Notes under the pieces: generated by a model
Databases searched by the model: none
What the model was told of the DNA's origin: nothing
The model's input: only the letters and a program-made list of their open reading frames with translations
From: Diphasiastrum complanatum
Taxonomy: Eukaryota > Streptophyta > Lycopodiopsida > Lycopodiales > Lycopodiaceae
DNA: 60,000 nt
NCBI GenBank assembly: GCA_029204225.1
Contig: CM055107.1
Coordinates: 14,072,900 to 14,132,899 of the forward strand
Direction: 5' to 3'
Translations under genes and position numbers: made by a program
In this document: positions 35,687 through 47,403 of the stretch, in pieces
Layout: every line of letters starts with the position of its first letter
Position numbering within the stretch: position 1 is the first letter of the stretch

Positions 35687-38600
35687 ATGGCCGAAAACCA
35701 CGACAAGACGGTTGCGGTGATTTTAGTTGGAGGACCAACAAAAGGTGTTTTGGATTCCTGGCAAGCTTTAGTAACAATAGTTAAAACTACTTTGATCCTT
35801 TATAGCAAGTTCGATTTGCGACTTGCCCCTTGACTCTGATGAGCGTTACGGCTCCCATTTCAGGAACAAGGTTTCGGCCACTTTCACTGAATCTTGCAAA
35901 GCCACTTTTTCCACTGGCTGGGCTGCCTATGGTTCACCATCCAATCCTTGCTTGCAGAAAGGTGAACTTATGAGATCGAGTTTGGATGTAGAAGCTTTAT
36001 TGCCTCGTGCGAGTTCTATCCATTCTTTTTCTACCTTATTTCAAAATGAAACTCACCTAACTGTAGAGAAACTTGTGTCAACAGATACCAAACCTAGCGC
36101 ATATATACTTGATAGGATATTATGAGGAGCGAGAATTCGCTTTATACACTTCGGCCCTCTCTAATGAGCTAAAGATTCCTGTAAGGTAAGTGCCACTGTG
36201 CAATTTACGCGCAAATGTCTTATACAAGAATATCCAGATTTTGGTTTATAACATGGGTCACAGTAGAATCTTGGATTTCCAACTGCCAACAACTTCTGTT
36301 CTCAACTTGTGTTTGTTGATTATAGTTAGTGTAAATGAATCTTCCAGACTAAATTCATTATGTTCTCTGCTTTCCAGGTATTTACGAGAGGAAAAACCCC
36401 ATGGCTCAGCAGGTGGTCTTTATCATTTTCAAAATCTACTGCTAGAAGATGATCCAGTAAGAGTACTGGCTTTCTTTGAAAGTGCTATAAACGTCTTTGT
36501 GATTCTGCCCTAACAATCTATGGCCCGCGCATTCTCTAGGTCATCAACACAAAGTTTTTGTAGCATCTGTCATGATTGATGCACTAGAATGGCATTGTCA
36601 TTGGCTAGCAGATTTTGCTATCTAATAAGAAACGGGTGTCTTGATATAGTTTTGGTTGCATGGTTTACATTCATGTGCTTCACCGTTGATTTTTGTGTAC
36701 TCAGAAAGATATCCTTGTGCTCAACTGTGATATCTGCTGCAGCTTTCCTCTATCTGAGATGCTTGGTAAGTTTTGTCAACCCATACTGAATGTCTATTGA
36801 CATGGCAAACTTACCGAGTTCCTATGTGTTACATATATCCCATCCAATTTTCAATCACGATATGTTGTTTTAAATCAGGACATTTATTTTGATATGAATA
36901 TGTGAATCACCTAGTGATGTGCTGTTCTTTCATCAAATTTCAGCTAGTCATCACCGTTATAAAGGGATGGGCACCATATTAGTGAAAAAGGTATGTATCC
37001 GTTAGTCCTTACATAGCATGTTGCTGCTCATTCTTACGTGTAGATTTTTGCAGTCCTCCTGGTAACAGCCAGACTAGCTCATTGATTGGGTCACATAGGT
37101 TGTCAATGGTCCACATGTTTCTATCAAGCAACAAAGGTAAAGGCGTTCCTTGCGTCTTACTTCCAGGTTTCACCTGAGGTGGCTCGCGAATTTGGTGAAA
37201 TTGTTGCGGATTCTGAAACTGGAGAACTTCTCCACTATGCTGAAAAGCCAGAGACTTTTGTAAGGCTGTCACTCATGCTTAACGTAAAATGATATAATAT
37301 GTCTTACAGGAGCTGTCAGTCACAAGGTGTGATATAGTATGTTTTTTGTGAAAATGTAAGCAACTAACTATGGTCAAAATCTGAATGTGCATTTTAGTCA
37401 ACAAATCTTCTCCACAGGCACTTGCACCTGCTGTGGATGTGATTTGGTTGGTAGTACATCCAAATGTTCATCATGTGGTTAAAATGACAGGTAAGCGATT
37501 TCATCAACTGTGGTGTATACATTTTCACCCCAGAGATCTTTCTTGCGATACAGGATGTCTGCTCAGCTCGAAAGGACAGAGGTCGGTTGTTTTTAGAACT
37601 ATGGAAAGAATTTAAGATAGGAGTGATCAAATCGTATTAACAGTTGTGGAGGTGGGCGCTAGTCTCATATAATATTCTCCTAGTATTATCTAATGCTAAA
37701 GCAAAAAACACATTCCTAAATCTGATACCTTTATTAGGTAACGTCAAGCTAATTACTAAATCAAAAAGTTGTTATCTACTTCAAAGCTTGACATGTGCAT
37801 GTAAGTTTACATATGTAAGTCATCATAAAGCTTGAATTGCCGAGCAAGTTAACAACAATAATGTATTATGTTAAACTTCATGAAGTTCTCTTCTCTTTTT
37901 AAGTCGTTTATCCATAAAATGTGCAAGATATGATGTTTTCTTTTGTTTTCAGCAACCCTGCGGCGCTTATCCAGCTTTGAGGCCCTACAATCAGCAACAA
38001 AGTAAGTGGAGAAATTCCAACATTGGGGATAAAAATTTGCAGTCTCTTAGAACTTACATCAAAAGAAATTATTTGATGTAATAATACATGAGAGCTGCTA
38101 ATCTTGTTGTTAAAGTTTGATGATGATTCACTTTAAACACATCCATAACTAGTTGAAAATCATATGTTTGCAGTTGGCAGCCACTTAAGAACCTCGTCAC
38201 ATAGCTTTGCATAAGTATCTCAGCAAGTGATGTTGGAATCAAATAGAGGAATACATATGGGCCAAGAAACCTATGTAGAAACTAGGAAAACCCAGCCAAA
38301 AGCTTGAAAAGATTAGGCTTACTGCATTTTGTGATGGTTTGTAAGCAGTCAAACTAGATCACGCTATAGATTAATAGAAGCACACAGATTGCTTGTCACT
38401 AAGTAAAAAAGAAAAGTGAAACGCATAGCACAATCAAGCAAACTTTGGTACTTATGACTTGTTTTTTTGGGATGCTTTACTCGTTTGTTGCAGGTTTGTT
38501 CAAACCGATTTTGTGAGGATGGATCAGGACATTCTCAGTCCATTAGCGGGCAAGAGGAAACTGTACACGTTCGAAACAAAAGACTTTTGGGAACAAATAA

Positions 38601-40501
38601 AAGTTCCGGGGTGAATATTACCTAGATTCTCCTTTCATAGCTATTGAATTTTAGTGATCCTGAACTGCAAATGCCTGTTCTAATGCCTGTCTTGCTTCAG
38701 TATGGAATGCTTGGTGACAAAGGTTATTTTTGTTTCATTTTATTTTGGATTGTGCTTTTTGGTCTGAGGTTCACACTGATGCACGATTCTGTAGGATGTC
38801 TATAAGATGTTCATCTCTTTATCTTGCTCAGTATCGAAGCACATCGTCTGAGCTTCTAGCCAAAGGTGATGGAAAGAGAGGTGCCACCATTGTCGGTGAT
38901 GTCTTTGTCCATCCTTCAGCAAAGACGCATCCAACTGCCAAGGTAATGAGAAGTTGTACCTGTTGCCTAAACTGTTTATATGAGTAGTTTTAGTAACGAT
39001 CTTGACTTCATAGCAGCATCTAAATTTCTACCTGTGACAAATCTGAAAGTGCAGATTGGTCCTAACGTTTCCATATCTGCAAATGCCCGGATTGGTCCTG
39101 GAGTTAGACTTGTCAATTGCATCATATTGGATGACGTGGAAGTAAAGGTTGGGTGTCTTTGGCTTATTGAATTGCAATCTTTCATCATTTCAATCTTGCT
39201 AGTTTTATGTTTAACTTTATCCTAGTTAAGGATGTTTATGGATTGGAATTAGCATGAGTTTTCATTTTCTTTTGGGGATGTCCTACAGGAAAATGCAATT
39301 ATCATGAACTCAATTGTTGGATGGAAATCTTCTGTGGGCAGATGGGCTCGAGTTCAGGCATGTTTAGTTTTCCTAGATACAACAGTTCAAGCGAGACTTG
39401 GGGCTTAATTTTATGTGTGGGCATAATATTTAGCAGTAGTTCCAGTTTTAAAGTTGTAATTGTGCCCTAATCTCGACTCACTCGTGTTTGCAAATAGATC
39501 TACAAGTTTCCTCTCTTTTCAGGTTCTAATCTCCTTTTAATAACTATGTGCTCTACTGCGATCCATGTCATGCTTTACATTTTCCATTTTGATTGATCTT
39601 CTCCAGGAACTTATAAGTGTAAGTTTATTGTTTGGACGAGTCTAGTTTATTTTAGCAGTTCAAAGTGGATCGTTTGCAGAGTGGCTCTTTTCTTCAATTA
39701 GTTTTTCTACAGCTGTAGATAGAGGCTCCTGACCATAGTTATTATTCAAATGAAAAAGTATGTCAGATAGTTCTGTGCTTATCTTACGTTTTTGTTCAAA
39801 GCCCTTACGCCTGGTGTCAATGAAGCTTCGGCTCACTATTTCATGTACACTTATTGAAGACATCTCATATAACACATGATCTTACCTACTAGGAGGGCTA
39901 AGGAGGTGAAATAGGGGGTTCTATAGCAGGTAGAGAATGTGATTGTGATTGTGGTTGTTTGCAAATTTGCCTAGTAATATGGAAGCATGCACGTAATGTG
40001 GAGTGCTTGGGCTATGTCATACGTACAGTCAAGATCTTCAGTTTATGACTTGCATCTTTTCAGATTCCTAGGAGCATAGTCATTTGGCTTCAGAGCATAT
40101 TGTGTGATTTAAATCATGTTTTATTGTCAAAGTTTTTATCCCGGTAAATTACTTTTTTCTCACTTTCTTTTATTGCACATAGGGTGGAGGCGACTACAAG
40201 GCAAAACTTGGGATTACAATTCTTGGTCAGGAAGATATTTTTTAATCTCCTTTTTGTCAGCATTCATTCATGTGTCTATGGCTCTATGCTCTATTTTCCT
40301 TTGCTATTTGTAATTATCAAATGGGTAAATAGGCTTCTTTCTAGATGATTCCAGGTTTGAAAATCCATCATTCTTTATAGTAAATGGTGGTCTTTTGCAG
40401 GTGAAGATGTAACAGTGGAGGATGAAGTTGTGATCATTAATTCTGTAGTGCTATCCCATAAGACTCTCAGTCAAAGTGTGCAGGAAGAAATTATTCTATA
40501 G
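35687..40501 (+). CDS. GMPPA: GDP-mannose pyrophosphorylase alpha-type protein (KONJAC/GMPPA), 15 exons
   Basis: The spliced frame gives 415 residues plus stop, the length usual for this family, and is intact. Exons: 35687-35744, 35864-35961, 36085-36185, 36378-36456, 36705-36765, 36944-36990, 37167-37259, 37491-37581, 37953-38001, 38494-38610, 38795-38942, 39055-39147, 39289-39357, 40183-40225, 40401-40501. The N-terminal nucleotidyltransferase domain starts with VAVILVGGPTKGTRFRPLS and KPLFPLAG; the two-residue insertion before GTRFRP is typical of the alpha type. Next come EEKPHGSAGG, LNCDICCSFPL and ALQSAT. The C-terminal left-handed beta-helix has hexapeptide-type repeats (IGPNVSISANARIGPGVRL, GITILGEDVTVEDEV) and ends EEIIL. 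In Arabidopsis the KONJAC proteins stimulate the cytosolic enzyme VTC1, which makes GDP-mannose for ascorbate, glucomannan and glycosylation. All introns are GT-AG except intron 13 (39358-40182), which reads GC-AG. Confidence 0.95.
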
Positions 40502-42240
40502 GCCTTCAAATTTGCAGTCTGTATTGCCCACTGCAGTGTTCATAAATGAAGACAAGAAAACACAGAACACCCAAATTTGTATATAGTTTTGGGGACAACA
40601 AAATTGTGGTACAAATTGAGGTTGACTGTTTGGTACTCAAACAAGATTGATTTTGGCCACATTGTTTTGGGTGGCAGATAGCTAGCTGAGAGCTCATGGT
40701 TCTCTGTTCTCAGATCTTTCATTGATAATGACCTTGGTATCATTTTCATAGATGAACCGTGATGAACCTATGCAGATTTTGTTGAAGTTTTTGTAAAATT
40801 TGGAAGAAGCGTTAGTGTTGGAATTTTTTTTTTAATAAGTGAAGGTTATTGTCAAGGTAATATATGCTACAGAAGTTGGCTCATTTTCAGCCATAATTAT
40901 GCCAGGGCCATTCTTCTTTCCTAGAATATTGGATGTCAGCCAACCGTGCTTTGATTTATGTTGATCTTAGGGTTAGCTTGCAAGTTTTTTTCAGCTTAAT
41001 GTTTGCAGTTTATTTTGCTAATTATTACAGAAACCGCATCCAAGAAAGGGAAAGAAGGTGCCTGAAACTCTTGCATAAAAAATCCTTTCTATGCAGTTTA
41101 GCCTTCTTTGGATCTAGTTGATCTGCATGAAGGTGATGAAATCACTTCTTTACTTGGAATGTTTTGACAAGTTTTATTTATTTGTCCTTGAAATGTCTTT
41201 TAATACAACTTTTACAAGAGCCGCAATCAATGAAGTACTTGGAAATATCAATAGAATCATTCACGCGACGTATAAGATGGACATCTCTTCTCCGTAGTTA
41301 TTCATGTCGCAGGCTCCCCACTTGCTTTTCTTTTTTGTTGCACGAGATGAGAAATGATATTGCATGCCAAGGCATGTAAGAGGGTAGGAACCTTGGTCAA
41401 CCCATAGGAATTGAGCCTGCTCGACCACTTTACGAATTTTGTTGGTGTTCTTTGAATGTGGCTCACAATTAATTGTGACTTGATGTTATGTTGTTTTGGT
41501 GTGTTTGGGACTCCCAAATGTCCTTGTTGCCTGGCACTAATTTTTGTATCCTTGTTTTGGGTGCTCAACCTATTGTCTCATTTGGCACATTGGAGAAATG
41601 ATGAGCCCAAAAAGGGCCCTATAAGAAAAGCCATGTAGGAGAGAACAAAAATATTAAAATAATCAAAATACCTTTTTTGTAATTTCTTAATGCATCTCTG
41701 ATCGCAACACAAATGAATATGAATATGCGATATCCATATATTCAGGTGAGCTGTTTACTATATTTGAGTTTTTTTATACTTTGAAACTCATTTGTTAGTG
41801 TCATCGTAGTGTTTATTACTATTTCTTACTGATGACTTAACTTTATCATATGGATCTTTCACTATAGTTAGGACAAGGAATTCAAAAAAATCGATATTAT
41901 TAGCTTTTGATATGATCGATTGTAAAGAGGAAAAGCTAAAGCATTTAGATTTATGGTCATCAAGACAATTGTGTCCTATTGATCTACAATCATTGCAACA
42001 TACCGAATTTTATTTGGTGACACAATTAAAACTGTGTGATGAATAAAAATACAATGAGTAGATTTTACTATTTTGTGAGCATCATATTTGCTGTGCAAAG
42101 TTGCATTGATTGCTGAAGATGGTTTAAAGTGCATGTGGTTTTTCTAGCATTAGTAAAGAAGCATATGCCACAATGTTTAAGAATGATAAATGAAACATTT
42201 GCACAAGTATAAAAAAAAATTTAAATCCCATGATTTTGTT
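40502..42240. other. GMPPA 3' UTR and spacer
   Basis: The first few hundred bases after the stop must include the 3' UTR. I noticed no canonical AATAAA there, and only a variant AATAAG near 40835. From about 41000 to 42240 nothing is recognised. Confidence 0.4.
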
Positions 42241-42540
42241 TATAGGTGCTGAAAGAAGACCATGACATTCTGTCATGAATATTTGATAAAACATCTTATC
42301 ATGCTATCATCAGAAATCACATGGAGGGAATTCCACTAAGTGTTCCTAGAATTGGCAATTTCAACCTAGAATTTTTGAAGAAGATGTTTTGTCTAAACTA
42401 GTCATACATAAAGGCCATGTTAAAATAAAAATGATGACAAGCTTTTAGATAATTACAAAAATAATCCATACATTGAGAATCCAAAGCTCGTAGACTTTTA
42501 TCAAATTAATCTACAAAAGAATCCAAAATGATCATCAAAT
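42241..42540 (+). pseudogene. decayed partial copy of the transposase-like exon found at 45325
   Basis: The segment starts at an acceptor (TATAG) followed by GTGCTGAAAGAAGACCATGAC and matches the start of the exon at 45325, including its TATAG acceptor. It keeps HMEGIPL and the later block GHVKIK, but lacks the WHLAGDLK and CxxC part through a large internal deletion. It carries a stop (TGA) after ten codons. Shared intron border sequence means the copy arose at DNA level, not through mRNA. Confidence 0.75.
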
Positions 42541-42653
42541 ATTGGTTTCAAGCACATAAATAACCTACAATTTGTTGACGTCTTTATTTCGTGCTTGAAA
42601 TTGATATTCTAGGTTTGTTTTTTCTGTTTTTTATTCTACTTCCTCTTTCCAAT

Positions 42654-42992
42654 ATGACAGCTTGGGTAAAGTCTATTGTTCGTCGTAGCACTAAGACTAA
42701 AAACCAACAAAGGACAACTGAGTTGAATGAAATATCCATTCAGCTAATCTGTGAAAAATGTGACTTTATCCCTCGGTCACAACATAGATTCACCACCACT
42801 TCCTTGTGGGCCTTGCAAGGTGTTGTAGAGGATTATTTGGCATAGTTTTTAAAGGATACATTTATTCTAATCGTGCATGGTATGCGTGTTACTATCATGT
42901 CTAAAGACTTTGTGATTTTGAAACATCTTAGGGAGCGTTATTCTAATTTTTGTGTTGATAATGCTAGTAGATCTCCCATTGGACAAAACTAA
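42654..42992 (+). pseudogene. histone H3-fold pseudogene, CENH3-like
   Basis: The frame from ATG 42654 reads through NQQRTTEL (compare RYQKSTEL of the H3 alpha-N helix), then ICEKCDF, then RFTTTSLWALQGVVEDYLA. After an in-frame TAG (42843-42845) it continues as FLKDTFILIVHGMRVTIMSKDF and ends in HLRERYSNF. These match the H3 alpha-2 and alpha-3 helices (ALQEAAEAYLV, IHAKRVTIMPKD). The loop between DF and RF is about two residues longer than in canonical H3, and the W before ALQ and the KDF motif also fit CENH3 better. There is no intron, so it may be a processed copy. The stop, a shortened alpha-N/alpha-1 segment and a non-H3 start show it is dead. Confidence 0.75.
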
Positions 42993-43278
42993 TTTCCACA
43001 AAATTTCTAAAAGGAAAGAAAGTAGTAGAAGCCTATCAAATTACGTGTTCACAAGCATATTGCTTCTACTCGTACCTGATTTCTTGCTGAGTGTATGAGG
43101 ATTGTTTAGACCACCGCTTCAGAGTCTTCTCACATGGAATTTTATTCCTTGTCGGCTTCTCCTCCCCTTTCTCAAAAGTTTCTTCTTCTAAAGGAGAGTT
43201 AACTCAAGAGGAGCTAGAACAAATAATGGACAAATATTTATATATTGTTTTTTTAAGTCCTAGAAATTGTCAACATTC
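42993..43278. other. spacer, possibly the outer part of the copia E LTR
   Basis: The left end of the copia E LTR was not found and may lie here. No gene is seen. Confidence 0.35.
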
Positions 43279-43885
43279 TCACATGTGTGAAGACTTCCAA
43301 AATGATGTGATTGATCTTCTAAGGTGTGTGTGATTCCACATGAATCTATCTCTTGATTGATGCAAGCAGTCTAGCTAGACAATGTCAAGGCAAGGGCACA
43401 TAAGCATGCATCCACAATCCAAAATCTATTATTCACATAGTATTATCACACTTGACAAAAAAAACTAAGTAAAAAGCTTGTTGCTCTCGAGTAGAGAGAG
43501 AACATAAATGTTTTTTTAAGTGTTGGAGCTACTCTCTCATCAAAAAACTAAGTGTCAATACAAGCTCTCCCTTTCTCATAGAGTGGCTCGAGATCCAAGA
43601 TAGGTGGAAACAAAGCTCAATGATTGGACCACTTTTGGTACATCTTGTGCTCCTATTGATCCACATGGGAAAATGACATTATGAGGTGCATCATCCTTGT
43701 TGTCTCTACCATCATGCCAAGTGTAAGCAACTTACAATAACTCGAGCTAATCTAGATCATAATTTGCTCAAAACATTAAATGAATCTTGACTACTAGCAT
43801 ATTTACAAGTGTACATGGAAGTGTATGTAGCCTAGCACCACCAAAACTCAAGATCCTAGATAGATAGCTTCTACATTTTTTCACA
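43279..43885 (-). repeat. 3' LTR of copia element E (end not defined)
   Basis: On the minus strand the polypurine tract TTTAAGGAAGAG is followed by TGTGAAAAAATG at 43885, the same arrangement as in copia C (GAAGAGGGAG then TGTGAAAG). A TCACACATGTGA palindrome variant lies at the complement of 43279-43290. The far end of the LTR could not be fixed. Confidence 0.6.
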
Positions 43886-44545
43886 CTCTTCCTTAAAAGA
43901 TATCTATCTATTTTATCATGGATTTTAAAATCAAGCCAAGATTTAATTTGATAAAAGCATTCTTGAGAAATGGTTTTGTGAGAAAACCTACAATACATGA
44001 TGATGATCCAATATGCTCCAAGGTGATCTCTCTCCCAATGACTTTCTCCCTTACAAAGTGGTGTGCTACCTCGATGTGCTTGCTTCTTGCATGGAATATT
44101 GGATTGTTTGCAAGAGCTTGTGCCGAGATATTATCATTTTTGACAATAGGTAGATCTTCATCCTTGATGCACCTTACTTTCTTGATCCACAAGACTTCCT
44201 TGGTGGTTGTTGTAAGGGCCTTGTACTCGGCTTCACATGATGATAATGAGATAGTATCTTGTTTCTTGGATAACCAAGATACAAGATTGCCTCCCATAAA
44301 GATGGTGTAAGCACTTGTGGACTTTCTATCCACCTTATAACTTGCAAAATTTGAATCTGAAAATGCAACCAATGTTAGATCGTCCTTTGTAGATCAGACC
44401 ATAGTCTAATGTGGAGGAAACATATCTCAAGATCCTTTTGGCTGACTTCCAATGACAAAATTTTGGATCTTGCATGTATTGACTCAATTTGTGCACACTA
44501 AAACTCAAATCTGGCCTAGTTATAGTCAACCAACATGTAGACAGT
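43886..44545 (-). pseudogene. copia RT end and RNase H, element E, 5' truncated
   Basis: The minus-strand frames give ITRPDLSFSVHKLSQYM and WKSAKRILRYVSSTLDYGL, then after a frame change near 44370 a nearly complete RNase H: FSDSNFASYKVDRKSTSAY, SLSSCEAEYKAL and NPIFHARSKHIEVAHHFVRE. The DN.SA motif (DNISAQALANN) is present. The C-terminal DILTKP-type ending is altered to GFLTKPF. Everything upstream of about 44545 is gone, so this is a 3' fragment of a third copia family. Confidence 0.9.
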
Positions 44546-45024
44546 GTTTACAAAGTGCCAAAGCTGGGGTTCATTGGAAATCAAGAGTAATTACCATACA
44601 ATGAGAGGAAACTCGAGTTTCTCCTTGAGGCTCCAAAAAGTTTCTATCTTCTCACTATGGAGAATGGGAATACATAGTAAAACACACTTCCTTTGCTAAG
44701 TTAGGTGAAAATCCAGCATGTAATAAGGAAGTAGACTCTACTTTCTTGTCCTAATGTGAAAACCCTAGTCTAGATCCAAGAGTCATGCTTGGTATGTGCA
44801 TGGTAGGTACAAATCTCATCATAAATCATGGTCTAGATCCTACAAAGTAGGAATCACTATCAAATGGACACAACCACTCCTCTTGACTTGTGGTAACCTA
44901 CTTTAGGTGTGTATGTACAAGTGGCACTTTGGCAATTCAAGTAATCAACAAACGATATTGACAAAATGTACAATATTCTACATGGCTAGATTTGCCAATG
45001 TAAGCAATTTTTCACACAAATGAG
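44546..45024. other. spacer, no recognisable gene
   Basis: Marks the truncation of copia E. Nothing is recognised before the candidate upstream exon at 45025. Confidence 0.35.
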
Positions 45025-46658
45025 AATGTCAATAACAAGTTGATAGTTGTTCTCAAGTTAGATGAATATGAAATTATAAAAGGACAAAAAATGGAAAGAG
45101 TCAGTCTCATGATCATGAATGGAGCACTTTCAAATTCAGAAGACTCAGAAGACCTCAATTTCAGTGTTCAATCAAAAAATGATATTTGGTGGTTGGCAGC
45201 ATTTCAAGTATAGTAGTTCCTTCGCATAATCAATAGGGATAATCGTTTTAATATGGATTTCATTTGGGAAATCTTCTCTATGTTAATATTATGAGGCCAA
45301 TCATGTTTTTGTATTCTCTTATAGGTGATGAAAGAAGAACATGACATTCTCTCATGGATATTTAATAGAACATCATATCCTGCCACCATAAAGAATCACA
45401 TGGAGGGAGTTCCACTCAATATTCCTGGAATTGGCACTTTCAACATTGAATGGCATTTAGCAGGAGATCTGAAGACATTAAAATGTATGTTTAATGTATC
45501 CCATGGCGCTAACTCTAAACACCCTTGTTTGTACTGCATAAAGATAGCAAAAGACATGACAAGGAGTACAAGAATACGAAGAGATCGAGAAGATCCTGAT
45601 TGGAAACCTGTACTACCGATTTCTCTTCAAAATGATCATATTTGTACATTGCATACAGAGGTACATATTATAGAAAAAATAGTATATCTTCACATCTTGT
45701 TTGCATGGAATTTCGAGCCAGAGGCCTCTGCGAAGGAAGCTATTTCGATATTAGAGAATGTGTTGTTCAAAGCAGGCTTACATAAAGGCCACGTTAAAAT
45801 AAAAAAAGATGACAAGCTATCAGGTAAAATAGGAAATATTCCATGAAAGCCGAGCATTGGAGGATCCAAAGCTCGAAGATTTTTATCAAATTATTCTGGC
45901 AAACAATCCAAGATTCAATACTCAATTTGGAAAGAAATTCTTGTAGCAACTCAAGATTTCAAAGAAGAAGACTCTACTCGTATACACAAAGTAGAAGTAT
46001 AAAAATAAAATAGACAACATGGTGAAATACTTGAAAAAAGATAAATTTTCAAATACTGATGTACAAATGATACAGAAAACAACCAGTGAATTTGTGGATG
46101 CAGTTCGAAGTGCATGGGGTGTTGATCATATAACACATTATATGGTAAGATTTCGATGTTACACTACTATAGACAAATATGTGCAATTAAATTAGATACT
46201 TTTGGTACTGATTTAGATTATGTTTTTATGACATGCAGCACATATTACGGCATCATTCGACATTCTTTGCAAGAAATAGTGGAAGTCTTAGCATATGGTC
46301 ATCGCAAGGAATGAAAAAACCTCATTGGCAAACAAGAGCGACATTTCATAAAAGTAGACAACATGGCGGGACTAGCACAGAAAATAGCTATATACTGCAA
46401 CTTTTCCAATGGTTTTACAGAAGAATCCAAATTCGTCATAATACAAAATCAACAAATTATAAAAAATTTCAAAAAACATGCAAATTTATACAAGCCAATA
46501 GGAATAGACACATAATAAAATTTTGTATATTAAATGAAAATATTTACAAAGTACAATTCAGTAGTATCTACTCTGCTTCCAATACTACCTTTAATAAAAG
46601 TTGCAACTTAGAATTATGCAACAACCTTTTTCTTTCATATGGATCCAATAGCTCATAG
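45025..46658 (+). pseudogene. transposase-like unknown protein, multi-exon, partly decayed
   Basis: I cannot name the family. Three coding stretches follow each other. The first (about 45025-45206) reads NKLIVVLKLDEYEIIKG...NDIWWLAAFQ before a GTATAG donor. The second starts at 45325 after a TATAG acceptor and holds HMEGVPLNIPGIGTF, EWHLAGDLKTL and a CxxC (SKHPCLYC). It has a stop at 45844-45846, but coding character resumes in other frames to a GTAAGA donor at 46145. The third starts at 46239 after GCAG with HILRHHSTFFARN, SLSIWSSQGM and QHGGTSTENS. A conserved acidic residue in a WHL.GDLK block followed by CxxC and late His residues resembles the layout of DDE transposases with a C2H2-type insertion. 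That reading is inference. A second, more decayed copy lies at 42241-42540. The end overlaps the convergent gene in antisense. Confidence 0.55.
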
Positions 46659-46948
46659 TTTTCATGCTTACTCAGATTCACGTAAGCAGCATACAATGCA
46701 AAATGAGATGATGTGAGCATGGAATTCACTGCTCCATATCCTAAAATTTTAACCGCAATAGTTTTCTTTACAAAAATTATTTTAGGCACCTTGTTAGTGT
46801 CACCATGTTGATGAAACTTTGAATGGGCAACATTTATCTCATTATTCTTGAAGAACTTCAGATAGTGCCCCAGTGCATGATCTCTTTCTCCAGCAGAAGA
46901 TCTCTGCCCTCCTTGACGAATTGTGAAATCATCAAGGAAAATTGTTTT
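46568..46948 (-). pseudogene. last exon of an unknown minus-strand gene
   Basis: An open 126-codon exon begins after a T-rich tract and TTTTAG acceptor and ends in TAG. It reads KTIFLDDFTIRQGGQRSSAG, then HALGHYLKFFKNN, then a C-terminal part with YGAVNSMLTSSHFALYAAY and LLDPYERKRLL. The composition is that of a real protein and there is no lesion inside the exon. I do not recognise the family. It joins in phase to the exon ending at 47043 across a 94-bp intron with a GTAAGT donor. Its 3' end overlaps the end of the transposase-like plus-strand gene, so the two genes converge. Confidence 0.6.
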
Positions 46949-47042
46949 CTAAAATGAAAAAAAAAAAAAAAAACAAAGTAAGCTCCAGTATATAATCTGA
47001 CATAAGGAATCTACTAGTACATGATAAGATACAAAAACTTAC

Positions 47043-47403
47043 GCATTCGACTTTGTCTTCTTTGATTATTGTCTCTCCATCAATATTATCTCCACCTTTT
47101 GATGTCAATATTGTGGCAAAGCAAGTTGACTTTGGATTCTAAGAAACTTCTCCTCAGAAGGTAGATCATCTTCTTTGTTGGGCATTTCCTCCACAACCAT
47201 TTCCAAGCAATCTTTCCCTGAATAAAACTTATCATTATATACATCGTCAACACCATGGAGAAGATCATCAGCATCAAAATCAATTATACCCGAAAATTCA
47301 TCAAGCTCTTTGCTCAAAATGCAAAGAGTCTCAGCTTCAGTAAAATAAAAAAGATCCGATATATTTGATATTGTCAAAAAAGAATTACTATCTATAATAT
47401 AAG
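47043..47403 (-). pseudogene. exon part (downstream of copia C) of the same unknown minus-strand gene
   Basis: The frame reads from the copia C insertion point: IIDSNSFLTISNISDLFYF, then an acidic stretch (DFDADDLLHGVDD) and SEEKFLRIQSQLAL. A one-base frame change near 47100 leads to GGDNIDGETIIKEDKVEC and a GTAAGT donor at 47042. The upstream half of this exon is at 53247-53617, on the far side of copia C; the frame matches exactly across the element when one TSD copy is counted. The protein is rich in Asp, Glu and Ser, and the family is unknown. Confidence 0.6.

Noticed and set aside
37418-37490. In-phase 73-bp candidate exon of GMPPA
   Set aside because: Its translation has no similarity to the family, whereas the next 91 bp (37491-37581) encode the conserved INCGVYIFTPEIF block in the right phase.
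35687-40501. First impression that GMPPA is a pseudogene with a lost exon 8
   Set aside because: The missing block was found at 37491-37581, where the exon begins with a donor-like GTAAGC. The full spliced frame is then 415 codons without a stop.
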